From NCBI GenBank assembly GCA_937951615.1, contig CALFBH010000060.1, forward strand, positions 1-64,000: DNA of 64,000 nt, in the 5' to 3' direction. This document shows, in pieces, positions 53,421 through 61,317 of this stretch. The position numbers and the translations under genes are program-made. The DNA is from an uncultured Saprospiraceae bacterium. Its GTDB lineage: Bacteria; Bacteroidota; Bacteroidia; Chitinophagales; Saprospiraceae. The notes under the pieces were generated by a model, which saw only the letters and a program-made list of their open reading frames with translations, made no database searches and was not told the origin of the DNA. Every line of letters begins with the position of its first letter. The first letter of the stretch is position 1.

Positions 53421-53729
53421 CCATAACGCAGCTTCAAAATTCAGAATTTTATGATCTACAACTTTCAGCCCTTCACTTTCCAATAACTCCTGCATAATAG
53501 TAGGCGTGGAAAAATGGATGCGACCGCTTAGTTCTCCTTTGCGGTTTACCACACGGTGTGCGGGTACAGGTGGCTCAGCACCAAAACACTGCTTCAAAGC
53601 CCAACCCACCATCCGCGCCGAACCCAATGCCAGGGCGTCAGCTACAATCCCATAAGTCGTCACTTTCCCGTAAGGTACTTCTCGCACCAGATCATACACA
53701 TCTTCGTAATAACTGTTTTTATGATTCAT
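53409..53729 (-). CDS. Alkyltransferase-like protein (ATL, MGMT family without catalytic Cys)
   Basis: 106 residues. VPYGKVTTYGIVADALALGSARMVGWAL is the MGMT DNA-binding helix-turn-helix with the Arg finger, and PVPAHRVVN corresponds to the active-site P-C-H-R-V motif with Ala57 in place of the acceptor Cys. Short length and the lost Cys are the hallmarks of ATL proteins (Atl1, YbaZ), which bind O6-alkylguanine and hand it to nucleotide excision repair instead of reversing the damage. It is not an inactivated gene: the frame is intact and the rest of the motif is kept. It is convergent with the giant adhesin gene. Confidence 0.9.
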   Translation of the reverse strand: MNHKNSYYEDVYDLVREVPYGKVTTYGIVADALALGSARMVGWALKQCFGAEPPVPAHRVVNRKGELSGRIHFSTPTIMQELLESEGLKVVDHKILNFEAALWRPE

Positions 53730-53787
53730 AATCAGACTTTAAGCAATTGAGGATACATAATCGACACTTCCAATTTGAATAACTTGT

Positions 53788-53821
53788 TCAATTTGAATTT
53801 GACGTTTGAATTTGTATTTCT
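53788..53821. repeat. Copy of the ATTTGAATTTGACGTTTG word
   Basis: One of three near-identical copies of about 30 bp in the window; the others are at 43312-43347 and 58643-58677. All are intergenic. Confidence 0.8.
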
Positions 53822-53940
53822 ACTTATTGTCCCCAAATAACTAAAATTAATCCATAATTCATTTGATTTGATATAAATAATTAGAAAAATCGCCATACAA
53901 ACGATACTATTGCATTCATAAAGATTTCAAAGTCAAATCA

Positions 53941-55404
53941 ATGATAATGTCAATAAAAAAGATAATAGGGCTTAGTCTATTTTTACTGGTCTTCGCCAAA
54001 ATGGAAGCACAGGAAGATAATGTATGGAATTTGTCTCGCTGCATCGAATATGCCCGCGATCATAATATACAGGTACGGCAAACGGGGTTAAATATTCGCC
54101 AGGCAGAGCTGACACAAAAGCAAAATAAATTATCAAAAATGCCCGCCCTATCTGGGAGTGCATCTCACGCTTATAATTTTGGTCGCTCTATTGATCCCAC
54201 ATCCAATAGTTTTGAATCACAAACTATTCAGGCTAATAATTTTTCATTAAATGGTAATGGAATTTTATACGCTGGAGGACAAATTCGCAATAGCATTAAA
54301 CAAAGCGAATACGATCTCAAAGCTGCTCAGGCTGATGTAGATCGTATCAATAATGACCTCGGCTTGAGCATTGCACAAGCTTATTTGCAGGTACTATTGG
54401 CACAAGACCAGTTGAGCATCACCAAAAATCGCCTGAAACAAAGCGAAGACCAATTAGCCAGAACGGAAACACTCGTCAAAGCAGGCTCAGTAGCCCGCGT
54501 TGCCCTACTCGATCTTGAAGCACAAATTGCCACCGACGAACAAAGTATTGTCTCAGCAGAAAACGCACTCGTACTAGCTTTTCTCAACCTGAAAACACAA
54601 CTCAATCTTGACCCCGATTACAAAATGGCCCTTTCTCGCCCAAGTTTCAGTGTACCAGCAGATATAGACCTAAACATCATGACGGTAGATATGCTCTATC
54701 AGGAAGCTGTAAAAAATCAGCCGCAGATTGTAGCAAGTGAGTACCGCCAGCGGAGTGCCGAAACAGGCATTGATGTCGCCAAAGGTACTTTGCAGCCTTC
54801 CCTCACTTATTTTGGCGGACTTTCTAGCAATTATTCCAACCTGGCACAACGAGCTACCGACGATTTCATCACAGTCGAACAAGATTTCGGAGATTTAGAA
54901 GTATCTCCTCCCCTAGTTCCTACACCAATAACAGTTCCACTAAGAGTAAGTAATGAAATTCCAGTTTTTGAAGACAATCCTTTTGTGAATCAACTAGGCG
55001 ATAATTTTAGTCAAAATGTAGGATTAAGTCTAAACGTACCTATTTATAATAAAGGACAAAATCGTATCAATATAGAAAGAGCGCAACTCGCAGTAGTCAG
55101 CGCAGAATTGAATACTGAGCAACTCAAACAAAGTCTAAAATCGGATATTCAACGCGCCCTCACAGATGCCCGTGCTGCTTATAATCAGATGCGCGCCGCC
55201 GAAAAAACACAGGCAGCAAGAACAGTGGCTTTCAGCAGTGCTGAAAAACGCTTCGAACTAGGCGCAATTAATACTTTTGAGTACGCTTCCGCAAAAGATG
55301 CCCTTGATATTGCCAAAGTCAATGCAATCAGTTCTCAATACGATTATGTGTTCAAACTGAAAGTACTTGATTATTATCTGGGCAAAGAAATTATATTAGA
55401 ATAA
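53941..55404 (+). CDS. TolC-family outer-membrane efflux protein
   Basis: 487 residues, signal peptide about 1-23 (ends KMEA/QE). Two OEP repeats of long coiled-coil helices flank short beta segments. The first opens with WNLSRCIEYARDHNIQVRQ, the second contains NVGLSLNVPIYNKGQNRINIERAQL (key Leu-Pro-Ile-Tyr-Asn). It forms the trimeric outer-membrane channel for type I secretion or drug efflux. A 45-residue proline-rich insertion (about 310-350) separates the repeats. The membrane-fusion adaptor follows after 114 bp, but no inner-membrane pump gene is next. Confidence 0.92.
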   Translation: MIMSIKKIIGLSLFLLVFAKMEAQEDNVWNLSRCIEYARDHNIQVRQTGLNIRQAELTQKQNKLSKMPALSGSASHAYNFGRSIDPTSNSFESQTIQANNFSLNGNGILYAGGQIRNSIKQSEYDLKAAQADVDRINNDLGLSIAQAYLQVLLAQDQLSITKNRLKQSEDQLARTETLVKAGSVARVALLDLEAQIATDEQSIVSAENALVLAFLNLKTQLNLDPDYKMALSRPSFSVPADIDLNIMTVDMLYQEAVKNQPQIVASEYRQRSAETGIDVAKGTLQPSLTYFGGLSSNYSNLAQRATDDFITVEQDFGDLEVSPPLVPTPITVPLRVSNEIPVFEDNPFVNQLGDNFSQNVGLSLNVPIYNKGQNRINIERAQLAVVSAELNTEQLKQSLKSDIQRALTDARAAYNQMRAAEKTQAARTVAFSSAEKRFELGAINTFEYASAKDALDIAKVNAISSQYDYVFKLKVLDYYLGKEIILE

Positions 55405-55419
55405 TACAAGTTGTGAATA

Positions 55420-55510
55420 ACTTGTAAAATCCAAAATTGAAAAATACAAATTCCAAAAACCGGTGTAAAACTGGCTATTTCTTTGGAATTTGGAATTTAT
55501 AATTTGTAAA
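55420..55510. repeat. Word array between tolC-like and adaptor genes
   Basis: Left words CCAAAATTGAAAAATACAAATTCC and right words GGAATTTGGAATTTATAATTTG are complementary, giving an imperfect hairpin with an internal CCGGTGTAAAACTGG. It starts 15 bp after the stop codon. No TTTTGC core. Confidence 0.7.
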
Positions 55511-55518
55511 TTTCATCC

Positions 55519-56919
55519 ATGACACGTAGAAGAAAAAGAAGTAGCTGGCCACTTATCCTATTAGGAGTCGCAATATTATCACTTGGTGGCTTTGCAGCAT
55601 GGAAAGCAAGAAATTCTGAAGACAAAGGCACTAAAGTCACCGCCGAAGAAGTAAGCAAACGCACCATTACAGAAACCGTTTCTGCAAGTGGTAAAATATA
55701 TCCGGAGTCTGAAGTCAAAATCAGTTCTGATGTATCTGGCGAGATTGTAGAGCTTTACATTCTGGAAGGCGATACTGTAAGAGCTGGTCAGTTATTGGCT
55801 AAAGTGACGCCTGATGAATATGAATCTGTGGTAGAACGTACTGTGGCTGCTGCCAAATCTACGGAGGCTAACTTGGCAAATACCCGTTCTCAGACTTCCC
55901 AATTACAAGCAGCAAAAAAGCAGGCTTTCGCTCAGCGTGACCAAATTCTGGCACAAATAGAAAATAGTCGCTCTGTACATGCACGGAATGAAATGTTACA
56001 CAAAGAAGGGGTCATTTCTGATGCCGAGTTGGAAGGAAGCTTATCTGCGCTTCGTGGATTTGAAGCCAATTTAGCATCAGCCAATGCAGCGATTGAATCA
56101 GCCGATGCCAATATTGTTTCTGCTGCCGAAACTGTCCGTGCAGCTGAGTATAATGTACAAAGTGCCAATGCTACTGTACGTGAAGCTCGCGAAAATCTAC
56201 GCAAAACCACCATTTATGCCCCAACTTCAGGCGTAGTATCACAACTCAATGTAGAAAAAGGAGAGCGCGTGGTAGGCACCTTACAAATGGCAGGTACAGA
56301 GATCATGCGCATTGCCAATATGGATGTTATGGAGGTGCAGGTAGATGTTAGTGAGAACGATGTATTGCGCGTTAGCGTAGGTGATACTGCAGAAATAGAA
56401 GTCGATGCCTATCTAGACCGCGATTTCATGGGTGTCGTAACAGAGATTGCCAATTCTGCTTCCACCGTAGGCGGCATGTCCCTAAGTACAGATGATGTAA
56501 CCAATTTCCGGGTGAACATTCGTTTACAGCCCACTTCGTACAAAGATTTGAGAAAGAGCGGTCGGCATGCTTTCCGACCAGGGATGTCAGCTTCTGTAGA
56601 GATTCGTACGACAAAGGCAGAGGGCGTGTTGAGCGTACCTTTACTTGCCGTAACCACTCGCGAGGACGATAGCGAAGACGCAGGAGATGATCCCGAATTA
56701 TTTGAAGTCGTATTTGTCTGTGCCGCCGACACCATAGAGCAACGCCAAATCGAAACTGGTGTGCAGGATGACACTTATATTCAAATTTTGAATGGGCTGG
56801 AAGCTGGTGAAAAAGTAGTTACAGGCCCTTATTCTGCGGTATCATCTGATTTAGAAAAAGGCGAAAAAATCAATATTGTCGACAAAGAAGAGTTAAGAAA
56901 AGGCGGCAAGAAGAAATAG
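55519..56919 (+). CDS. RND/ABC efflux periplasmic adaptor (membrane fusion protein)
   Basis: 466 residues. One N-terminal transmembrane segment (about 10-27). A lipoyl half-motif is in SGKIYPESEVKISSDVSGEIVELY and GDTVRAGQLLAKV (about 50-100). A coiled-coil hairpin spans about 105-225, and APTSGVVSQLNVEKGERVVGT is the second lipoyl half. Beta-barrel and membrane-proximal parts then lead to the C-terminus (GLEAGEKVVTGPYSAVSSDL). The architecture resembles MacA-type adaptors that work with MacB ABC transporters and TolC. The usual macB-like gene is missing; metF follows instead after a terminator. The pump must be encoded elsewhere if the pair is functional. Confidence 0.92.
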   Translation: MTRRRKRSSWPLILLGVAILSLGGFAAWKARNSEDKGTKVTAEEVSKRTITETVSASGKIYPESEVKISSDVSGEIVELYILEGDTVRAGQLLAKVTPDEYESVVERTVAAAKSTEANLANTRSQTSQLQAAKKQAFAQRDQILAQIENSRSVHARNEMLHKEGVISDAELEGSLSALRGFEANLASANAAIESADANIVSAAETVRAAEYNVQSANATVREARENLRKTTIYAPTSGVVSQLNVEKGERVVGTLQMAGTEIMRIANMDVMEVQVDVSENDVLRVSVGDTAEIEVDAYLDRDFMGVVTEIANSASTVGGMSLSTDDVTNFRVNIRLQPTSYKDLRKSGRHAFRPGMSASVEIRTTKAEGVLSVPLLAVTTREDDSEDAGDDPELFEVVFVCAADTIEQRQIETGVQDDTYIQILNGLEAGEKVVTGPYSAVSSDLEKGEKINIVDKEELRKGGKKK

Positions 56920-56956
56920 ACATTTCTCAGGTTAGAGAACATCTGGTTTTCGAAAC

Positions 56957-56987
56957 GCAGCACTCTTTGAGTGCTGCTGTTTATTTT
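56957..56987 (+). terminator. Intrinsic terminator after the adaptor gene
   Basis: A 9-bp perfect stem GCAGCACTC (56957-56965) with 56969-56977, loop TTT, followed by a T-rich tail. It ends the TolC/adaptor unit and confirms that no pump gene follows. Confidence 0.85.
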
Positions 56988-57023
56988 ATAAGCAACTAGG
57001 TTTTAAAATGTTCCGGCAAATGT

Positions 57024-57031
57024 TACCTTTG
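57024..57031 (+). promoter_or_regulatory. Candidate -7 element of metF (TACCTTTG)
   Basis: Matches the Bacteroidota housekeeping -7 consensus TAnnTTTG, 22 bp upstream of the metF ATG. The expected TTG-type -33 element is only weakly matched by a T-run at 57001-57004. Confidence 0.4.
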
Positions 57032-57053
57032 CGGCTGAAATACGACATGAAAT

Positions 57054-58010
57054 ATGAAAATCACTGACTACTTAGCGAAAGCGAAAAATAAAACCCTGAT
57101 TTCTTTTGAAATTCTTCCTCCTCTCAAAGGCGGGCGGATTCAGTCTATTTTTGACACGCTTGATCCGCTAATGGAGTTCAAGCCCCCATTCATTGATGTG
57201 ACCTACCACCGAGAAGAATACATTTATAAACAGCGTCCGAGCGGCTATTATGAAAAAACATTTATCCGCAAACGCCCTGGTACAGTTGGGATTTGTGCAG
57301 CCATTATGAATAAATATGGCGTAGATGCTGTGCCGCATTTGATTTGTGGCGGCTTCACGGTAGAAGAAACAGAAAACGCGCTGATTGATCTCAGTTTTTT
57401 AGGCATCAATAATGTACTCGCATTACGCGGCGATGCCCGAAAATTTGAAGGCAGATTTATTCCCGAACCCGGCGGTCATGCTTATGCCATCGACATGGTC
57501 AAGCAGGTCGACAATATGAACAAAGGCATTTATCTTGATGATAATATAGACAATGGACTGGCAACAGAGTTTTGTATTGGCGTAGCTGGTTACCCAGAAA
57601 AGCACTTTGAAGCCCCCAATATGAAGTCGGACATGAAATTCCTCAAAGCAAAAGTAGATGCTGGCGCAGATTATATTGTCACGCAGATGTTTTTCGACAA
57701 TCAAAAATACTTCGATTTTGTGAACTTGTGTCGGGAACATGGCATTACTGTACCGATTATTCCTGGCTTAAAACCCATCACCCGTGCCAGTCAAATTGGA
57801 ACACTGCCCCGCATATTTTTCACCAACATGCCCGATGATCTCGTAGATACAGTGATGGCTGCCAAGACGAAAGAAGCCGTCAAAGAAGTTGGTATTGAAT
57901 GGTGTATTGCCCAATCCAAAGAACTGAAAGCTGCGAATGTGCCTTGCTTGCACTATTACACGATGGGCGATGTGAGTACTTTTGTAAAAATTGGGAAGGC
58001 GGTTTTTTAG
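57054..58010 (+). CDS. metF: Methylenetetrahydrofolate reductase
   Basis: 318 residues, cytoplasmic TIM barrel. FEILPPLKGG holds the catalytic Glu region, VDVTYHRE-type text is seen as IDVTYHREEYIY, and LRGDARK, FCIGVAGYPEKH and VTQMFFDNQKYFDFV are the FAD and folate blocks, with PGLKPITRASQ near the C-terminus. It reduces 5,10-methylene-THF to 5-methyl-THF for methionine synthesis. Length agrees with bacterial MetF (about 300-320). It stands alone between a terminator and a convergent STAS gene. No SAM riboswitch is seen in the 43-bp leader that remains after the candidate promoter. Confidence 0.96.
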   Translation: MKITDYLAKAKNKTLISFEILPPLKGGRIQSIFDTLDPLMEFKPPFIDVTYHREEYIYKQRPSGYYEKTFIRKRPGTVGICAAIMNKYGVDAVPHLICGGFTVEETENALIDLSFLGINNVLALRGDARKFEGRFIPEPGGHAYAIDMVKQVDNMNKGIYLDDNIDNGLATEFCIGVAGYPEKHFEAPNMKSDMKFLKAKVDAGADYIVTQMFFDNQKYFDFVNLCREHGITVPIIPGLKPITRASQIGTLPRIFFTNMPDDLVDTVMAAKTKEAVKEVGIEWCIAQSKELKAANVPCLHYYTMGDVSTFVKIGKAVF

Positions 58011-58034
58011 TACTTAAGGAACGTGAAAAGAAAA

Positions 58035-58062
58035 ACGGGATACACTTTTCAGCACATCCCGT
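58035..58062. terminator. Weak hairpin after metF
   Basis: ACGGGAT (58035-58041) pairs with ATCCCGT (58056-58062), and a T-rich run follows at 58071-58079. It sits between the convergent metF and STAS genes and may serve metF. Confidence 0.6.
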
Positions 58063-58109
58063 CCATATAGTTTGTTTTTAGCTTTTCCAAGTCTAACAAC
58101 TCATTATTC

Positions 58110-58493
58110 TCACTCTTCGCTATCTTCCGGTTCCATTGTTCTTCCCAGCATGTCCATTTTGATAAAATCAACCGACTCTTCCACCGTAGGTACGATATTC
58201 AGAATCGATGTCAGTTGAGAAATTTCGATGAGTTGTTTCACGCTATCACTTTTCACACCTGTCACGACAAAAACACCACTATCTTTCCACAAACGATGTC
58301 CGGTAAGAATGGCACTCAGTCCCGAAGAATCTACATATTCTACAGCACTCAAATCAAAGATGACATTTTTTACCCCTTCGTTTTGAATAATAAATAATTG
58401 CGATTTCAAATCTGGTGCAATCAAGGTATTCAGATTGGTTTCGTCTAATTTCAGCAGGGTATAAATTTCCTGCTTATCAACAGAATATTTCAT
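58110..58493 (-). CDS. STAS-domain anti-sigma factor antagonist-like protein
   Basis: 127 residues, a single STAS domain. The phosphorylatable Ser lies in VEYVDSSGLSAI (Ser56 or Ser57), preceded by the VKNVIFDLS strand, and LIEISQLTSILNIVPTVEESVDF forms the last helix-strand unit. SpoIIAA-like proteins of this type are released from anti-sigma kinases when dephosphorylated. The acidic tail (DMLGRTMEPEDSEE) is an extra. No kinase or phosphatase partner is nearby. Upstream is a long gap with the word copy at 58643. Confidence 0.9.
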   Translation of the reverse strand: MKYSVDKQEIYTLLKLDETNLNTLIAPDLKSQLFIIQNEGVKNVIFDLSAVEYVDSSGLSAILTGHRLWKDSGVFVVTGVKSDSVKQLIEISQLTSILNIVPTVEESVDFIKMDMLGRTMEPEDSEE

Positions 58494-58642
58494 AAGTATT
58501 TATTTTAGTGTTTGATGGACAGCAAAAGTATTAATAAATGGGCTGTTTTTGTATTTAAAAGCACTTTTTTTCAAGATGTATCCCGTATTACAGAGCTAAG
58601 CATCTCTTATAATTTGGACAACTAGTTTATCTTCAATGGCTC

Positions 58643-58677
58643 TTTGTATTTGAATTTGACGTTTGTATTTGTATTTT
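58643..58677. repeat. Copy of the ATTTGAATTTGACGTTTG word
   Basis: It abuts the stop codon (TTA at 58678-58680 on the plus strand) of the minus-strand subtilase gene. Third copy of the word shared with 43312 and 53788. Confidence 0.8.
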
Positions 58678-60567
58678 TTAATGTGCAATAAGTACTTTTT
58701 CTGTCCATGATTGTCCATCTGTTTCCAGACTAATGAAATATACGCCATCCGGCAATTGATTTGTCGGAAGCTGGAAGGTCTGTATATTTTCCGGTAATTG
58801 AACTTGTTCGACCAATTGCCCGATGGCATTATACAAAAAGAAACTGCCTTTAAGTTGATTAGACTGAATGGTTAAAACTTCATCAGCAGGATTGGGATAT
58901 ACCGCAAATAAGTCCTGCAAACCAGGTTCCTGTACATCCGTAATTCCAGCCAGTGGTGCAACAGCACGCCAGGCATTGATACGTCCATAGCCCAGCTCTT
59001 GCGACCAATCGCCATACACCGCCATTGAATCATAAGCATAGCCGCCCACCTGATTGCAGCCCGCACTCAAGAACTGTCGATAGTCGTTCAAATTCAAAGT
59101 CGGATCAACAGATAACATCAGCGCAGCTACACCCGCAGCATTGGGGCAAGCCGCAGAAGTACCATTAAAATCAGGTCGATAATCTGTTATATAAACGCCC
59201 AGCGGTCCTCGCATATCTGTGGTATAAACGGCCACTCCAGGTGCGCCAAAATCTACATGTTCGCCATAATTCCCGCCCCAGGGTTCGCCATCGCAGGAGG
59301 TCATGGATTTGCGCTCATCACACATTGAGGTTGCGGTGACACTCATTACATTCGGCAATCGTCCTGGCCAGTTGGCAGCAGTGGCGTCTTCATTTCCACT
59401 GGAAAAAAACAGCAAACAGCCCTTTCCATTGCGCCCCAGCGTCGTCGCATCCTGAATCGCTGCATCCACCAATGCCGGATCACCACTAGGCAAACCCAGT
59501 TCCAGATAAATGTCTGGCAAACTCCAGGAATGACTTTGTATATCTGCCCCAGCATCCTCCCAAGCCCAACGAATCCCCTCAGCCAGCACTTCACTGGTCG
59601 AGAATGGAATGACGCCCAAAATAGTATCTGCATAAAAAAACATCCGTATCGGAATCAGGCTACAATCAGGTGCAATACCTGCTATTCCAATTCCATTATC
59701 CGCTTCCGCCGCAATAATGCCCGCACAGTGTGTTCCATGCGCATCTTCGGGATAATTAGGGGTTGGATAACCATTTGTGCCTGTTCCAAAAGCATCGTAG
59801 CCGGGCAATAAATTATTGATCAAATCAGGATGTAAAGTATCCACACCAGAGTCCATGATGGAGACTTTTACATCAGGATCACCCATCGTAATGTTCCAGG
59901 CACTTGTGACCAACATATCTGATCCGGCGACACCATTAGGAATCGTAGAAGTTCCAATATTTTCTAATGCCCATTGATTGTCCAGAAATGGGTCATTGGT
60001 ATGTACGAGTGGATTGACGAGGTAGTTCGGTTGAGCAAATTCAATGCAGGACTGCTCCGTCAGCCATTCGGCTACTGGGATACATAATTGAGCAGCGGGA
60101 AGATTTATGCTAAAAATATTTTTTAATGTAGGATGCTTTCGAATCTCTACTGGACTGACGGGCAAATCTCCCAACGCTGAGAGAGAAGCACCTTCTTTTA
60201 GTTTGAAAAATACTTCGTCCAAAATTCCAACTTCATGTCCCTTGTCATTTTTCAGATAAAAGCCAACAAATTTCACATTGGCTTGTCGAAGATATTGGTT
60301 CCTAAGGTTGTTAAATGCTTTGTACGCATTAGGCGAAAGCCCTGTTTTTATAATTATAATGTCCAAGTCCGGCAAACTAAAATACTGAGCAGATGGATGG
60401 ATTTCAAGTATAGTTGCTTCTTGTTCTGCCTTGGTCAGCTCTGCTTTGAATTTGAGAATAAGCCGACTTTCGTCAATATATTTTTCGTAAGCAAATGTTT
60501 TACACATTGCATAAGTGCAGCACGTTGCCAACAGGAATAATGCCAGACAGATAGATGTTTTTTTCAT
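58678..60567 (-). CDS. Secreted S8 (subtilisin-like) serine peptidase with T9SS sorting tail
   Basis: About 629 residues from the ATG at 60565-60567 (MKKTSICLALFLLA), which starts a proper signal peptide. The frame runs 16 codons further upstream into a repeat and is rejected there. Residues about 20-190 form a propeptide-like region. The catalytic triad is Asp in VSIMDSGVDTLHPDL (about 238), His in HGTHCAGI (about 277) and Ser in FNGTSAACPNAAGVAAL (about 469). The last 75 residues form a T9SS type A tail (FAVYPNPADEVLTI, LPDGVYFISLE, KVLIAH). Together these predict an endopeptidase secreted by T9SS and attached to the surface or released. Many Bacteroidota have several. Confidence 0.93.
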   Translation of the reverse strand: MKKTSICLALFLLATCCTYAMCKTFAYEKYIDESRLILKFKAELTKAEQEATILEIHPSAQYFSLPDLDIIIIKTGLSPNAYKAFNNLRNQYLRQANVKFVGFYLKNDKGHEVGILDEVFFKLKEGASLSALGDLPVSPVEIRKHPTLKNIFSINLPAAQLCIPVAEWLTEQSCIEFAQPNYLVNPLVHTNDPFLDNQWALENIGTSTIPNGVAGSDMLVTSAWNITMGDPDVKVSIMDSGVDTLHPDLINNLLPGYDAFGTGTNGYPTPNYPEDAHGTHCAGIIAAEADNGIGIAGIAPDCSLIPIRMFFYADTILGVIPFSTSEVLAEGIRWAWEDAGADIQSHSWSLPDIYLELGLPSGDPALVDAAIQDATTLGRNGKGCLLFFSSGNEDATAANWPGRLPNVMSVTATSMCDERKSMTSCDGEPWGGNYGEHVDFGAPGVAVYTTDMRGPLGVYITDYRPDFNGTSAACPNAAGVAALMLSVDPTLNLNDYRQFLSAGCNQVGGYAYDSMAVYGDWSQELGYGRINAWRAVAPLAGITDVQEPGLQDLFAVYPNPADEVLTIQSNQLKGSFFLYNAIGQLVEQVQLPENIQTFQLPTNQLPDGVYFISLETDGQSWTEKVLIAH

Positions 60568-60588
60568 GAGAATATTTTTAAAGTAGTA

Positions 60589-60634
60589 CAGGCATCCTGC
60601 CTGTACACTGTACACGAAGCAGGCAGGATGCCTG
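60589..60634. repeat. GGCAGGATGCCTG inverted repeat
   Basis: CAGGCATCCTGCCTG (60589-60603) pairs perfectly with 60620-60634. Each arm is itself partly palindromic. It lies between the PepSY gene stop (60645) and the subtilase start. A half copy (AGGCATTCTGCCTG) lies at about 53346-53359 just after the adhesin stop codon. This word is a recurrent intergenic repeat. Confidence 0.8.
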
Positions 60635-60644
60635 CGATACGTTA

Positions 60645-61205
60645 TTACTTGGCTTTTTTAATCCATTTCGCTCCGAAGTACAACCAAATTCCAGAAATCA
60701 GAAAGCCCAGCAAAGCCAGTCCTGCAAGTGTGGTATAAACCAGTTTGATTGGACTACCGCTTGTACCCAACCAATGATCCAAAATAGACCCGTCGTGAAT
60801 ACGCTCAATGAGGTCGGAGTTACGTTTAGCTATTTGCAGCACTTCACCATTTTGGCAATCCAGTTGTACTTCCCAATAATGGTCTTTGAATACAAATTTT
60901 GCCACGCCTTTTTGCGGACGAATATCAATGCGCCCAATCTCCGCCGACAAGTCGGATGAAATAGAATCCCGAATTGTCAGAATAGCTTTTTGATGCAGTT
61001 GGTCTATGGGCAACCAAGCTTTGGGATCAGTAGAAATACCCGATTGAGTTTTGGGTAGTAAAATGCCAGCCGTATTTTTTTTCCAGCCCAGCATTAAGCC
61101 CGTCAGGGCAATAATGAAAAAGAAAAACAGTGCAGGCAAGGCAATCTTCCGGTGAATCATTCTGCTCAACCGCACCCATTCCGCAATCCTGCTGCTTTTT
61201 TTCAT
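60645..61205 (-). CDS. PepSY-associated transmembrane protein
   Basis: 186 residues from the ATG at 61203-61205 (MKKSSRIAEWVRLSRMIHRK). The 22-codon upstream extension lies in the B-type repeat and is rejected. Two transmembrane segments (about 25-45, LPALFFFFIIALTGLMLGW, and about 155-177, TTLAGLALLGFLISGIWLYFG) flank a periplasmic PepSY-like part (RIDIRPQKGVAKFVFKDHYWEVQLD). Proteins of this sort are often linked to iron uptake or to periplasmic peptidase control, but the context (subtilase downstream, era upstream) does not decide. Confidence 0.8.
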   Translation of the reverse strand: MKKSSRIAEWVRLSRMIHRKIALPALFFFFIIALTGLMLGWKKNTAGILLPKTQSGISTDPKAWLPIDQLHQKAILTIRDSISSDLSAEIGRIDIRPQKGVAKFVFKDHYWEVQLDCQNGEVLQIAKRNSDLIERIHDGSILDHWLGTSGSPIKLVYTTLAGLALLGFLISGIWLYFGAKWIKKAK

Positions 61206-61208
61206 TTC

Positions 61209-61315
61209 CGTTGTCGTGTTGTCGTGTTGTCGTGTTGTCGTGTTGTCGTGTTGTCGTGTTTTGCTCTGCAAAACAATTCACATCAACACATGCGCACATC
61301 AACACCCCAACACAT
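61209..61315. repeat. B-type hairpin element (GTTGTCGT words) with TTTTGC-TCT-GCAAAA core
   Basis: The left arm is tandem GTTGTCGT units (61209-61257). The core palindrome GTTTTGCTCTGCAAAAC is 61258-61274 (core 61259-61273). The right arm holds ATCAACACATGCGCACATCA-like and CCCAACAC words to 61313. It fills the gap between the PepSY start and the era stop. Confidence 0.88.
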
Positions 61316-61317
61316 TC

